From NCBI GenBank assembly GCA_945483525.1, contig CALYRV010000007.1:1-34201 (forward strand): a stretch of DNA of 34,201 bases, given 5' to 3'. Position 1 is the stretch's first letter, and the number at the start of each line of letters is the position of its first letter. The position numbers and the translations under genes are program-made. The notes beneath the pieces are model-generated. The model had not been told where the DNA came from and did no database searches. It was given only the letters and a program-made list of their open reading frames with translations. This document shows positions 15,502 to 23,823 of this stretch, in pieces. The stretch is from an uncultured Verrucomicrobiota bacterium. GTDB lineage: Bacteria > Verrucomicrobiota > Kiritimatiellia > RFP12 > UBA1067.

Positions 15502-16173
15502 ATGGCACAGATACACGGAGTTCCGGGGGAATGGGCGCGCGTCAAGGGAATGGCGCTCGGGATGTGGCCGTTGTTCGTCGGCATCTTCTTCGTCGGGTTC
15601 GCCCTTGCAACGTGGATATGGGGCCCATCTGGATTCGGTGCGGTCCTATTTGCGATAGCCGCGGTGTCCTGTTACTGGTGCGGATTGCGCGGATTGCGTA
15701 GGGTCGAGCGATTCTTTAAGGGTGCGCGTGGAGAGGAGAAGGTCGCGGGAGTGTTGGCGGGGCTTCCGGCGGGATATCACGTGTTCAACGATTTTTCGGC
15801 CGGTAACGGCTATGTCGATCATGTCGTGGTGGGTCCAACCGGCGTGTATTCCGTCGAGACGAAGTACTGGGCTGGCGATGTTACCGTTGACGACGGCAGT
15901 GTATTGGTAAACGGGCGATTGCCGTCCCGCGATCCCGTGCCGCAGGCTCTTAAGGAATGCGAGTTGGTTCGTGTCCGTCTAGCTGGGCTTGGATGGACAG
16001 GGAAGGTGGTCCCGATTCTTGTCTTCGCATCTGACAATTTTCGCTTCAGCGCTATTGAGGTCGGTGGAGCGGTGATCATGAATTCCTCAAGTATCGTCAA
16101 GTCGATCACATCCGGGTATCACGTTATGTCAGAGTCGGAAATCAGTCGTCTCGTGAGTATCATCGAAAGTTAG
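15502..16173 (+). CDS. Membrane protein with nuclease-related (NERD) domain
   Basis: 223 aa. Two N-terminal membrane helices (about residues 20-38 and 42-62) precede a cytoplasmic NERD domain from about 73. Visible motifs: KGARGEEKVAGVLAGLPAGY, HVFNDF, YVDHVVVGPTGVYSVETKYW and QALKECELVRVRL. The D...E.K pattern (VDHVVV...VETK) matches the core of the PD-(D/E)XK-like nuclease fold that NERD belongs to. It sits between dxs and a protease gene, with repeats at both borders and no visible ribosome site. NERD proteins are thought to act on nucleic acid, but the role here is unknown. Confidence 0.85.
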   Translation: MAQIHGVPGEWARVKGMALGMWPLFVGIFFVGFALATWIWGPSGFGAVLFAIAAVSCYWCGLRGLRRVERFFKGARGEEKVAGVLAGLPAGYHVFNDFSAGNGYVDHVVVGPTGVYSVETKYWAGDVTVDDGSVLVNGRLPSRDPVPQALKECELVRVRLAGLGWTGKVVPILVFASDNFRFSAIEVGGAVIMNSSSIVKSITSGYHVMSESEISRLVSIIES

Positions 16174-16187
16174 TTGTTAGCGGTTAG
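16167..16187 (+). repeat. 7-bp tandem repeat between the NERD gene and prc
   Basis: aagttag, ttgttag, cggttag. It contains the NERD gene stop and ends 2 bp before the protease ATG at 16190. Confidence 0.6.
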
Positions 16188-16189
16188 AT

Positions 16190-18292
16190 ATGAAATTCCT
16201 ACATTGCATTTTCGTCTTTTACTTTTGCTTCATACTGGTTCTGGCGGCGGACGCTGCCAAGGTTGAGCCGCTCTCGTATTATGGGAACATTGCCCAGCGC
16301 CTTGGATACACGTTGCCGAAATATCATGTTCTGCAGCAGCGGCTCGACGATTCTATTTCTCAGCGTACGTGGACGAATCTGGTTACGTTCTATGATTACG
16401 ATCATTCCGTTTTTCTTAAGGGCGATCTCGACCGGCTTGCCGCGCGGGAGAAGCAGCTGGATAACGAGATCCTGAATGGTGATGTCAGCTTCGGATACGA
16501 TGTCTATAACCTTTTCGTGGAACGGCTTCGCGAGCGGATGTTGTACGCGACCAATCTGCTTGCGAATACCGATTGGGATTTTAGTTCGAATGAGACTTAC
16601 CGGATTAAGCGTAAGGATGCGGAATGGCCAGAGACCGCGGCTGAAGCTGATGATTACTGGCGGCGCCGCATCAAGAACGAGGTGCTGGTGGCGCTTCTCA
16701 ATAAGGAGCTGGACGCTGAAGATAAACCGTCGACGAACGGGGGGCCATTCGCTATTACCTTTGACGTGGTTACCAATGTGACCGTCGGTCTCGTCAAAAA
16801 ATACCGGCAATATGCGACGGTGCTTTCGGAGCCAGACGAGGAGGCGGTGCTGCAGCATTATCTTTCCGCGCTTGCGCGAGCTTATGATCCGCACAGTGAT
16901 TATATGTCTCCGACATCGAAGGAGGATTTCGATATGGAGATGAATCTCACCCTGAGCGGTGTCGGCGCGGTACTGCAGATGGATGAGGGTGCGCTTAAGA
17001 TTGTCGAGCTTTCTCCGGGAGGTCCGGTCGAACGGGACGGACGTATCAAGGTCGGCGACAAGATCACTGGTGTCCAACAGGGCGACGGCGAGATGGAGGA
17101 CGTGATGTGGCAGCCGATGAAGAAGTCCATCCGCAAGATCCGTGGTCCCAAGGGCACACGCGTTACCTTGGAGATCATTCCGCGCTCGGACCCGTCAGGA
17201 ATGGAGCGCAAGCGGTACGAGCTGGTCAGGGATGAGATAAAGCTTGACGACCAGGCGGCAACTGGACGCGTCGAGACCGTGGTCTGCGGGGGCTTCACGA
17301 ATCGGCTAGGGTATGTGTTCTTGCCCGGCTTCTATGGTACGATGGACAAGCGGGTGAGTGATCCGGGTTTCCGTAGTTGTGCTTATGATGTCGCCAAGCT
17401 GATTGCCGAACTCAATTCCGAAGGGGTGGACGGGATGATCCTCGATTTCCGCGGTAACGGCGGAGGCTCTTTGCGAGAGGCGGTATTTCTTTCGGCGTTG
17501 TTTGTGGATGAGGGACCGGTGGTGCAGATCCGTGACGTGCGCTCTGTCGGAGCCTTGCCGATACCTCGCAACAATACCGCGATTTTTCGCAAGCCGTTGG
17601 TGGTGCTGACTGACCGTGCCTCGGCGTCCGCGTCTGAAATTGTAGCAGGGCATCTTCGGGATGTCGGTCGTGCGCTGGTGATTGGCGACCGGACCACGCA
17701 CGGCAAGGGTACGGTTCAGACGGTGATGGGGATGGGGCCGGAGAAATACGGGTCTTGTAAGATCACCACCGCACGTTTTTATCGCGTGAACGGCGATTCG
17801 ACCCAGGTCAAGGGGGTGCAGTCGGACATTCATCTGCCATCGTTGCTCGATTCGCTGGATATCGGCGAGGATAAGCTTCCGAATGCCTTGCCGTTTACCA
17901 GAATTCTCCCTGCGGACTATTTTCAGTGCTGGAACGTCGCAGGCTTCGTCCCTAAGTTGCGTGAGCTTTCTGCCGCCAGATTGGCTAATGACGCCCGGTA
18001 TATCAAACACATCGAGAATGTCGCGGGGATGAAGGCGATTTCGGATCGGACTGAGGTCCCGCTTGAACGCGAGGCACGGAAAGCGATGATGAGGACTGAT
18101 CGAAATTTGCGCGAACTAGATGAATCCGATGATGACGAGGCGAAAGAGGAGAAGGTCGTCGCTTCACGTCGCAAACGTAACGAAAAGCCGGATGACGATA
18201 TCGTTCTTGACGAAAGCCTGCGCATCCTTTCTGATCTTGTCCGTCTTACTGGAGATGAGCGGCTTCCGAAACCTAAGGGCTGGTGGGAGTGA
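16190..18292 (+). CDS. prc: Carboxy-terminal processing protease (Prc/Tsp, family S41)
   Basis: 700 aa periplasmic serine protease that trims or degrades envelope proteins from the C-terminus. Signal peptide at residues 1-22 (FVFYFCFILVLAADA). Residues about 25-230 are the Prc N-terminal domain (NLVTFYDYDHSVFLKGDLDR). A PDZ domain lies at about 260-350 (LSGVGAVLQMDEGALKIVEL, then GDKITGV), and the S41 core at about 365-560 holds DFRGNGGGSL, catalytic S480 in SASASEI and K506 in HGKGTVQ. The C-terminal part is helical and charged, as in Tsp, though the length is near that of E. coli Prc (682). Start has no clear ribosome site. The repeat array before dapF follows. Confidence 0.92.
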   Translation: MKFLHCIFVFYFCFILVLAADAAKVEPLSYYGNIAQRLGYTLPKYHVLQQRLDDSISQRTWTNLVTFYDYDHSVFLKGDLDRLAAREKQLDNEILNGDVSFGYDVYNLFVERLRERMLYATNLLANTDWDFSSNETYRIKRKDAEWPETAAEADDYWRRRIKNEVLVALLNKELDAEDKPSTNGGPFAITFDVVTNVTVGLVKKYRQYATVLSEPDEEAVLQHYLSALARAYDPHSDYMSPTSKEDFDMEMNLTLSGVGAVLQMDEGALKIVELSPGGPVERDGRIKVGDKITGVQQGDGEMEDVMWQPMKKSIRKIRGPKGTRVTLEIIPRSDPSGMERKRYELVRDEIKLDDQAATGRVETVVCGGFTNRLGYVFLPGFYGTMDKRVSDPGFRSCAYDVAKLIAELNSEGVDGMILDFRGNGGGSLREAVFLSALFVDEGPVVQIRDVRSVGALPIPRNNTAIFRKPLVVLTDRASASASEIVAGHLRDVGRALVIGDRTTHGKGTVQTVMGMGPEKYGSCKITTARFYRVNGDSTQVKGVQSDIHLPSLLDSLDIGEDKLPNALPFTRILPADYFQCWNVAGFVPKLRELSAARLANDARYIKHIENVAGMKAISDRTEVPLEREARKAMMRTDRNLRELDESDDDEAKEEKVVASRRKRNEKPDDDIVLDESLRILSDLVRLTGDERLPKPKGWWE

Positions 18293-18300
18293 GGGAGGAA

Positions 18301-18349
18301 GTGCAGAGTGCAGAGTGCAGAGTGCAGAGTGCGGAGTGCAGAGAGCAGA
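18301..18349 (+). repeat. 7-bp tandem repeat (gtgcaga type) between prc and dapF
   Basis: gtgcaga four times, gtgcgga, gtgcaga, gagcaga: seven units in perfect phase, the cleanest array in the window. It is followed by GGGGAGGG, which serves as the dapF ribosome site. Confidence 0.92.
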
Positions 18350-18359
18350 GGGGAGGGTT

Positions 18360-19157
18360 ATGGAAGTTAAGTTTGTGAAGATGCACGGGGCTGGTAATGA
18401 CTTCGTGATGATTGATGACCGCGACGGTGCGTTTCCTGTCGAGGATTATCAGCGTGTGGCGGCGATGGCATGCCGCCCCAGCGGAATCGGCTGCGAGGGG
18501 GTGATTCTCGTTCAGAATTCCGCCACCCATGACTTCAGGATGCGGTTCTTCAATCCCGACGGATCGGAGGCGGAGCTCTGTGGCAACGGGGCACGCTGTG
18601 TTGCTGCATTCGCCCGTTCCATTGGCGCGGTGAAGAGCGATCGGATGGTTTTTGAGACCGCGGCCGGTGAAATTGCCGCGGAAATCATCGACGATACGAC
18701 AGTGAAGATTTCAATGCCTTCGCCAAAGGATTTCGGCGATGATTTCGTGGTTGCGGGCGTGCCGCACAAGATTGTGGTGGTCGAGAATTTGATGAAGACC
18801 GATGTTGAGGGGGATGGGCGTCGTATCCGAATGTCTCAAGAGTTCGCTCCTAATGGCACGAATGTCGACTTTGTTGTCTATCGGCAGCCGAATCGAGTTT
18901 CCATTCGCACTTATGAGCGCGGGGTGGAGGCGGAGACTGGTGCGTGTGGCACCGGTAGCGTAAGTGCCGCGGTGATCGGGGTGAAGGATTACGGACTCTG
19001 CTTTCCCGTCCATGTCAAGACTGCTAAAGGCTACGAATTGATTGTCGACGGAGTCTTTGACGGAGAACGCTTCCATGATGTCACTATGACAGGGCCGGTA
19101 AAGAAGGTTTTCGTGGGAAAATTTGATTTTAATGCACTTGATTTTGTCACCCAATAG
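18360..19157 (+). CDS. dapF: Diaminopimelate epimerase
   Basis: Converts LL- to meso-diaminopimelate in lysine and peptidoglycan synthesis. 265 aa, normal length. The start at 18360 has a purine-rich ribosome site (18350-18356) and gives MEVKFVKMHGAGNDFVMIDD, the conserved family N-terminus; an upstream extension of the frame would translate the repeat array. Catalytic cysteines are C74 in CGNGARC and C196 in GACGTGS, and PNGTNVDFV is present. The usual FGIGADG is GIGCEG here, a mild change. The promoter of the rnf operon overlaps the 3' end of this gene. Confidence 0.95.
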   Translation: MEVKFVKMHGAGNDFVMIDDRDGAFPVEDYQRVAAMACRPSGIGCEGVILVQNSATHDFRMRFFNPDGSEAELCGNGARCVAAFARSIGAVKSDRMVFETAAGEIAAEIIDDTTVKISMPSPKDFGDDFVVAGVPHKIVVVENLMKTDVEGDGRRIRMSQEFAPNGTNVDFVVYRQPNRVSIRTYERGVEAETGACGTGSVSAAVIGVKDYGLCFPVHVKTAKGYELIVDGVFDGERFHDVTMTGPVKKVFVGKFDFNALDFVTQ

Positions 19158-19166
19158 TGTTATAAT
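19138..19166 (+). promoter_or_regulatory. Promoter of the rnf operon, near-leaderless
   Basis: TTGATT (19138-19143), 17 bp, TATAAT (19161-19166), close to sigma-70 consensus. The rnfA ATG (19176) is only 9 bp after the -10, so transcription would start within about three bases of the start codon. No Shine-Dalgarno sequence is present, consistent with a leaderless message. Confidence 0.65.
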
Positions 19167-19175
19167 GAACCCGAA

Positions 19176-19763
19176 ATGAGTTACTATCTCGTCATCCTTC
19201 TGGGTGCGGTGTTGGTGAATAATTTTGTTCTCAACCGTTTTCTCGGATGCTGTCCGTTCCTGGGCGTGTCCAAGAAGATGGATACCGCCCTCGGCATGTC
19301 CGGCGCTGTCGTCTTCGTGATGACGATTGCGGCGGCGGCGACGTGGTGTCTTGACCACTGGCTCCTGGCGCCTAACGGGCTGGGGTATGTTCACACGCTG
19401 GCCTTCATTCTCGTCATCGCCTCGCTCGTGCAGTTCATCGACATCGCGATGAAGCGTTTCCTGCCTCCGCTGCATGCCGCGCTCGGCATCTTCCTGCCGT
19501 TGATCACCACCAATTGTGCGGTACTGGGTGCCGCGGAGATCAACTGCAAGCAGGGCACGGGCTTCGTCGAGTCGGTGTTCTTCTCGTTCTCGGCCTCCAT
19601 CGGGTTTGGCTTTGCGCTTGTGCTTTTCTCGGGTATCCGCGAGAAACTCGCCCACGCCGATCCCCCGCGTTGCTTCCGAGGGATCTCGATTGCGCTCGTC
19701 ACCGGCGGGTTGCTTTCGCTCGCGTTCATGGGCTTTTCCGGGCTGGTGAAACTCCCATATTAA
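19176..19763 (+). CDS. rnfA: Rnf complex subunit RnfA
   Basis: 195 aa inner-membrane subunit with six membrane helices. Rnf passes electrons between reduced ferredoxin and NAD and couples this to Na+ or H+ transport. The signature NNFVLNRFLGCCPFLGVSKK and the second half motif PLITTNCAVLGAAEINCKQG identify RnfA; the Cys residues in both motifs match those that hold an intramembrane iron-sulfur centre with RnfE. RnfE lacks the CPFLGVSK wording. First gene of the operon, starting directly behind its promoter. Confidence 0.95.
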   Translation: MSYYLVILLGAVLVNNFVLNRFLGCCPFLGVSKKMDTALGMSGAVVFVMTIAAAATWCLDHWLLAPNGLGYVHTLAFILVIASLVQFIDIAMKRFLPPLHAALGIFLPLITTNCAVLGAAEINCKQGTGFVESVFFSFSASIGFGFALVLFSGIREKLAHADPPRCFRGISIALVTGGLLSLAFMGFSGLVKLPY

Positions 19764-19775
19764 TAGTTAACGTTA

Positions 19776-20585
19776 ATGATCATCGCAATTATCTGTATAG
19801 CGGGAATCGGACTGGTCGCGGCAATTGCGCTCGCGATGGCCGATAGGTTTCTCGCCGTACAGGAAGATCCGCGCATCGGCATGGTAACGGCGGAGCTCCC
19901 CGGCGCTAATTGCGGTGGTTGCGGTTTTGCTGGTTGCGATGGTTATGCGCATGCGCTGGTTGCGGGAACCGCTCCGCTTGGCGCCTGCAGCGCCTGTGAT
20001 TCGTCGGCCTCGGCGAAGATTGCCGCGATTCTCGGGGTTGCGGCAACGGCGACAGAAAAGCGTGTTGCGCTGGTGCGTTGCTGCGGCACGCGTTCAACGG
20101 CTGTGCGAATTGGCGATTATAACGGCATCTGCGATTGCAACGTGGCGGCGATGACGGCGGGTGGCGACAAGGGGTGTCAGTATGGTTGTCTCGGTTACGG
20201 TGCCTGCGCTAACGTATGTCCGCAGCATGCGATTTCGATTATCGACGGTCTCGCCAAGGTCGACAAGCGCCTTTGCATTGGTTGCGGCAAGTGTGTCACG
20301 GCGTGTCCCAAGAAGATCATTGAGCTTGTGCCGGCTTCGGCGACGATCCATGTGCTCTGCGCGAACCCCGACAAGGGTCCGGAAGTCCGTAAGGTCTGCA
20401 AGACCGGCTGCATGGGCTGTCATCTCTGCGAGAAGAACTCCGGCGGCAAGGAAGCAGGGCATTTCGTTTTCAATGGCTTCCTCGCGAAGTCCAATTACGA
20501 TAATCCCACCAAGGACGGCACGGTCGTTGCGAAATGTCCGGCCGGGTGCATGATCGAGGATCCACATTTCGAAACAGGAGAGTAA
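19776..20585 (+). CDS. rnfB: Rnf complex iron-sulfur subunit RnfB
   Basis: 269 aa. One N-terminal membrane helix (residues 2-22), then the RnfB cluster domain LPGANCGGCGFAGCDGYAHA with a fourth Cys at GAC, a further Cys group (CDCNVAAMTAGGDKGCQYGC), and two ferredoxin-type 4Fe-4S motifs (GACANVCPQ and CIGCGKCVTACPKK), plus CKTGCMGCHLC and a last CPAGC. RnfB receives electrons from ferredoxin on the cytoplasmic side. It lies 12 bp after rnfA. A 10-bp palindrome (ttaacgttaa, 19767-19776) covers the start region, and no ribosome site is clear. Confidence 0.95.
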   Translation: MIIAIICIAGIGLVAAIALAMADRFLAVQEDPRIGMVTAELPGANCGGCGFAGCDGYAHALVAGTAPLGACSACDSSASAKIAAILGVAATATEKRVALVRCCGTRSTAVRIGDYNGICDCNVAAMTAGGDKGCQYGCLGYGACANVCPQHAISIIDGLAKVDKRLCIGCGKCVTACPKKIIELVPASATIHVLCANPDKGPEVRKVCKTGCMGCHLCEKNSGGKEAGHFVFNGFLAKSNYDNPTKDGTVVAKCPAGCMIEDPHFETGE

Positions 20586-20587
20586 CC

Positions 20588-22447
20588 ATGAAAAGACTGA
20601 TCGCCTTCGCATTCGTCGCGATAGCCACCTCTGTCTTTGCCGACAAGGCGACGTTCCCGTACGATGTCGATATGACTCCGCGCATCGCGACCAACGAGAC
20701 CGTGGCGGTTTCTGATGAAACCGTCACATTGCCTGGCACGCCTACCGCCGCCGGGGATACCGTCGCGGAACTGAATATGTCCGGCGTTACCTTCACCGCG
20801 ATCGATGCCGCCGAGTGGGATACTTTCGTCGCCGGAATCGAGAATCCTGCCGCGATGCTCGCGATCAAGGCCGATGGCGCCAACACCAATTGGTTCGGGT
20901 ATTCCGGTTCCGCTTGGGTGCAGTTGACCGGGCCTGCGATCAATCTTTCGACCGCCTATGACGTTAAGATCGGTTTTGACAAGACCGTCGGCAATAAGGT
21001 CCGTTATTCGGTCAAGGAGGCCGGCGCCGAAAACTGGACCGACCTTACCTTCGGTGGCGAGGCCTGGCTTGCGCAGGGTGCGGATGCGAAGCCGCAGCTC
21101 TCGAAGGTCATGCTCAAGGGCACCGGTTCGGTGGCGTCCGGAGAACTCGCGTCCGGTGTCCGCGGCGCGTACGCGAACATCGGCGAGATCATCGAGACTT
21201 ATTCCTTCGATTACTCCAATGTCGTCTTCACCGTCAAGGTTGACGACGGGACTTACGGTGACTGGCTTAAGGTTACCGTTGGTGACAAGGTCATCAAGCA
21301 GAAGTTCACCGTGGGTGACAATGTCGTCGATTTTACTGGCAAGGGGCTTGTTGCTGGCAGTACCTACGACTGCAGGATCGAGATTGTCAAGGATGGCGCC
21401 TCTTCGGATGTGAAACGTGATGATTCGGTTAACCTGTCGGCGACCGCGGACTGGTTTGGCTTCGGCGCTGGTACGTTCGTTAAGGCGCAGGGTAAGAATG
21501 TTGCGATCGCCGACGGTAAGTTCAGCCCGGACGACGAAGAGCAGCCGGCGGTGGTTACGCCGAACAGCGAATCCGCGGCGAACGCGAAGAGCACGGTCGA
21601 GATTACCGTTGATTACACTCAGGCCTTCGCCGAAACGGCGCAGTATGATAATGCTCAGAGCGCGTTGGCGCTGACCTCCAAGGGCTGGCAGTGCCTTGCC
21701 GGCGGAACCTGGACGGCGATTGCGAATGACAATGTTTCCACTGCGGCTGGCGTTTACGCGACTCGTGCGGAATTCGACTATACCGGTGCCGCAGGAAAGG
21801 TCCGTTTCTCGGTCAAGCAGAATGATGTCTGGTATGTGATGAAGAACGGTGAGACAGAGTGGTTTAATCTCGCTGGTTCCGCCGTCAGGCTGAATGGCAC
21901 CAGTTTCGTTGGTAGCGGCAAGATCTCCGCGATCGCCGCGATCTACACCAGCACCGATCCGATTCCTCCGGCGATCAACGACGGCGTGATTACGCTTGCG
22001 GGTTCGACGGACGTGAAGCTTAATGATGTCAGCGCCGGTGAGTATACGATCAGTTCCACTGCGGGTAAGAAGTTCAGCATGAAGTGGTCCGATGCGGACG
22101 GCAAGTACGCCAAGATCGAGAACGGCAAGCTCAAGGTCATCAGCGGCACTCCTGCGAACGGTATCGGTTCCTACGACAGCTACGCGCTCGGACTCGATCC
22201 TACCAGCGCCGCTTCCAAGCCGGTGCTCGACGCGGCTCAGAACGCCAGCGCCGAGCACGTGTCGTTCAAGGTTGCCAATGTCGTTCCGAATACCGAAGTC
22301 GCCGACGTGACGATGAAGCTCGTCGAAACGGAAACGCCTTCCGCGGATACCGGCACTGAACACGAATTCACTAACGGCGAGGCGACATTCGATCTGCCGT
22401 CCGGTGTCAGGTACTACAAGGTCAAGATTTCGATCAAGACGAAATAA
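20588..22447 (+). CDS. Large secreted beta-rich protein encoded inside the rnf operon
   Basis: 619 aa from ATG 20588, which has GGAG about 8 bp upstream; the frame also runs upstream into rnfB but that part is not used. Residues 1-19 form a signal peptide (MKRLIAFAFVAIATSVFA). Two similar modules follow: one at about 20-215 (FTAIDAAEWDTF, W.QLTGPAIN, VRYSVKEAG, then GTGSVASG) and one at about 330-475 (W.CLAGGTWTAI, VRFSVKQND, then GSGKISAIAAIY). They resemble a lectin/jellyroll module. An Ig-like stretch lies between (about 220-300). The C-terminal part contains SYDSYALGLDPTSAASKP and ends RYYKVKISIKTK, a layout I associate with surface proteins of PVC gut bacteria. It overlaps rnfC by 1 base (TAATG). 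No function is proposed. Confidence 0.85.
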   Translation: MKRLIAFAFVAIATSVFADKATFPYDVDMTPRIATNETVAVSDETVTLPGTPTAAGDTVAELNMSGVTFTAIDAAEWDTFVAGIENPAAMLAIKADGANTNWFGYSGSAWVQLTGPAINLSTAYDVKIGFDKTVGNKVRYSVKEAGAENWTDLTFGGEAWLAQGADAKPQLSKVMLKGTGSVASGELASGVRGAYANIGEIIETYSFDYSNVVFTVKVDDGTYGDWLKVTVGDKVIKQKFTVGDNVVDFTGKGLVAGSTYDCRIEIVKDGASSDVKRDDSVNLSATADWFGFGAGTFVKAQGKNVAIADGKFSPDDEEQPAVVTPNSESAANAKSTVEITVDYTQAFAETAQYDNAQSALALTSKGWQCLAGGTWTAIANDNVSTAAGVYATRAEFDYTGAAGKVRFSVKQNDVWYVMKNGETEWFNLAGSAVRLNGTSFVGSGKISAIAAIYTSTDPIPPAINDGVITLAGSTDVKLNDVSAGEYTISSTAGKKFSMKWSDADGKYAKIENGKLKVISGTPANGIGSYDSYALGLDPTSAASKPVLDAAQNASAEHVSFKVANVVPNTEVADVTMKLVETETPSADTGTEHEFTNGEATFDLPSGVRYYKVKISIKTK

Positions 22448-23823
22448 TGAAAACCGTTAGCTCACCGTTCAGATTCAGGGGTGGCGTACATCCTGACTAT
22501 AACAAGGAGCTCGTGAAGGACAAGGCCATCGAAAAGATGCCTTGTCCTTCTGAACTCGTAATCTCTATGTCCCAGCACCTCGGCGCCCCCGCGAAGTGTG
22601 TTGTGAAGGTCGGCGACCAGGTGGTCAGGGGACAGCTCCTCGGAGAGAAGAATGGCTTCATTTCAGTTCCCGTCTACGCTTCCGCTTCTGGTACCGTGAA
22701 GGCGATTGAGCCGCGGCTTGGTCCTGCGGGCACGAAGACGCCGGCGGTAATCCTGGATACGACCGCGCCGTCCGTGGCTGAGCCAGTCACCTTGTCGCCG
22801 CTGGATTGGAAGTCAGCGACGAAGGAGGAGCTTTTGAAGCGCATCGACGAGGCGGGGATCTGCGGAATGGGCGGCGCGGGCTTCCCGACGTCCGTCAAGC
22901 TCAATCCGCCGCCCGGCAAGCGCTGCGAGTACCTCATTCTCAACGGCGCGGAGTGCGAGCCGTATCTTTGTGCGGATCATCGCCTCATGCTTGAGCGCGC
23001 GGACCGTGTACGGGTCGGCGTCGAGATCATGCGCAAGGTCCTCGGCGGTTGTGCAGTCCGTATCGCGATCGAAGCGAACAAGCCGGACGCGATTGCGGCA
23101 ATGGAGAAGGCGTTCGCCGATATTGAAGGCAATGTCGAGATCGTCGTCCTTCCTGTCCTTTATCCTCAGGGCAGCGAAAAGCATCAGATCTACGCAACCG
23201 TTGGGCGCATCGTGCCCGAGCCGCCGGCGTTGCCGATCGACGTCGGCTGCGTGGTGGAGAACGTCGGCACCGTGGCGGCGATTGCCGATGCTGTGGAGAA
23301 GGGCGAGATCCTGCTTTCGCGCGTCACGACGGTCTCTGGTGACGCGGTGAACGAACCGAAGAACGTCGAGGCTCCGCTCGGCACCAGGTATGCGGACCTC
23401 ATCGCCTTCTGCGGCGGGGAGAAGGAATGCGGAGTCGCGAAGCTGATTTCAGGCGGCACGATGATGGGCTTTGCCGTCGCATCTGATCAGATCGCGACGA
23501 CTAAGACGACGTCCGGACTGCTTCTGCTCTCCTCGAAGCGGGTGTTTCAGTACACGTCACAGGCCTGCATCAACTGCGGACGTTGCGTACGCGCATGTCC
23601 GATGGGGCTTAATCCCGCGGATATCTCAAAGGCGGTGGAGGCGGATGACATCAAGTCCGCCGAATACGCGCATGTGATGTCCTGCATTGAATGCGGCGCG
23701 TGCTCGTTCGTGTGCCCAGCCTACCGCACCCTCACCCAGTTCTGCCGTCGCGCCAAGAACTCGATCCGCGCCCGAATCGCCGCGGAGAAGGCCAGGGCCG
23801 CCGCGGCAAAGGAGGCGAAATGA
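22447..23823 (+). CDS. rnfC: Rnf complex NADH-binding subunit RnfC
   Basis: 458 aa peripheral subunit carrying FMN, NADH and two 4Fe-4S clusters. N-terminal FRFRGGVHPDYNKELVKDKA is typical. The barrel-sandwich segment (GDQVVRGQLLGEKNGFISVP) precedes the NADH/FMN fold with GICGMGGAGFPTSVKLNPP and NGAECEPYLCADHRLM. The cluster motifs are CINCGRCVRACPMGLNP and CIECGACSFVCPAYRTL. The start codon overlaps the stop of the secreted protein gene and its own stop overlaps rnfD (ATGA), so the three are translationally coupled. Confidence 0.96.
   Translation: MKTVSSPFRFRGGVHPDYNKELVKDKAIEKMPCPSELVISMSQHLGAPAKCVVKVGDQVVRGQLLGEKNGFISVPVYASASGTVKAIEPRLGPAGTKTPAVILDTTAPSVAEPVTLSPLDWKSATKEELLKRIDEAGICGMGGAGFPTSVKLNPPPGKRCEYLILNGAECEPYLCADHRLMLERADRVRVGVEIMRKVLGGCAVRIAIEANKPDAIAAMEKAFADIEGNVEIVVLPVLYPQGSEKHQIYATVGRIVPEPPALPIDVGCVVENVGTVAAIADAVEKGEILLSRVTTVSGDAVNEPKNVEAPLGTRYADLIAFCGGEKECGVAKLISGGTMMGFAVASDQIATTKTTSGLLLLSSKRVFQYTSQACINCGRCVRACPMGLNPADISKAVEADDIKSAEYAHVMSCIECGACSFVCPAYRTLTQFCRRAKNSIRARIAAEKARAAAAKEAK

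Noticed and set aside
18301..18349. CRISPR-like array
   Set aside because: Units are 7 bp without spacers; no cas genes are present anywhere in the window.
19767..19776. Palindrome ttaacgttaa at the rnfB start as an operator
   Set aside because: A 10-bp AT-rich palindrome is short and inside an operon; it resembles the GTTAAC word at 1822-1843 but lacks the 11-bp tandem layout.
20495..22363. Antisense open frame of 622 codons opposite the secreted rnf-operon gene
   Set aside because: Its translation shows no fold or family motif and is rich in Arg, His and Asp, as expected for the reverse strand of GC-rich coding DNA. The + strand frame has a signal peptide, ribosome site and coupling to rnfC.
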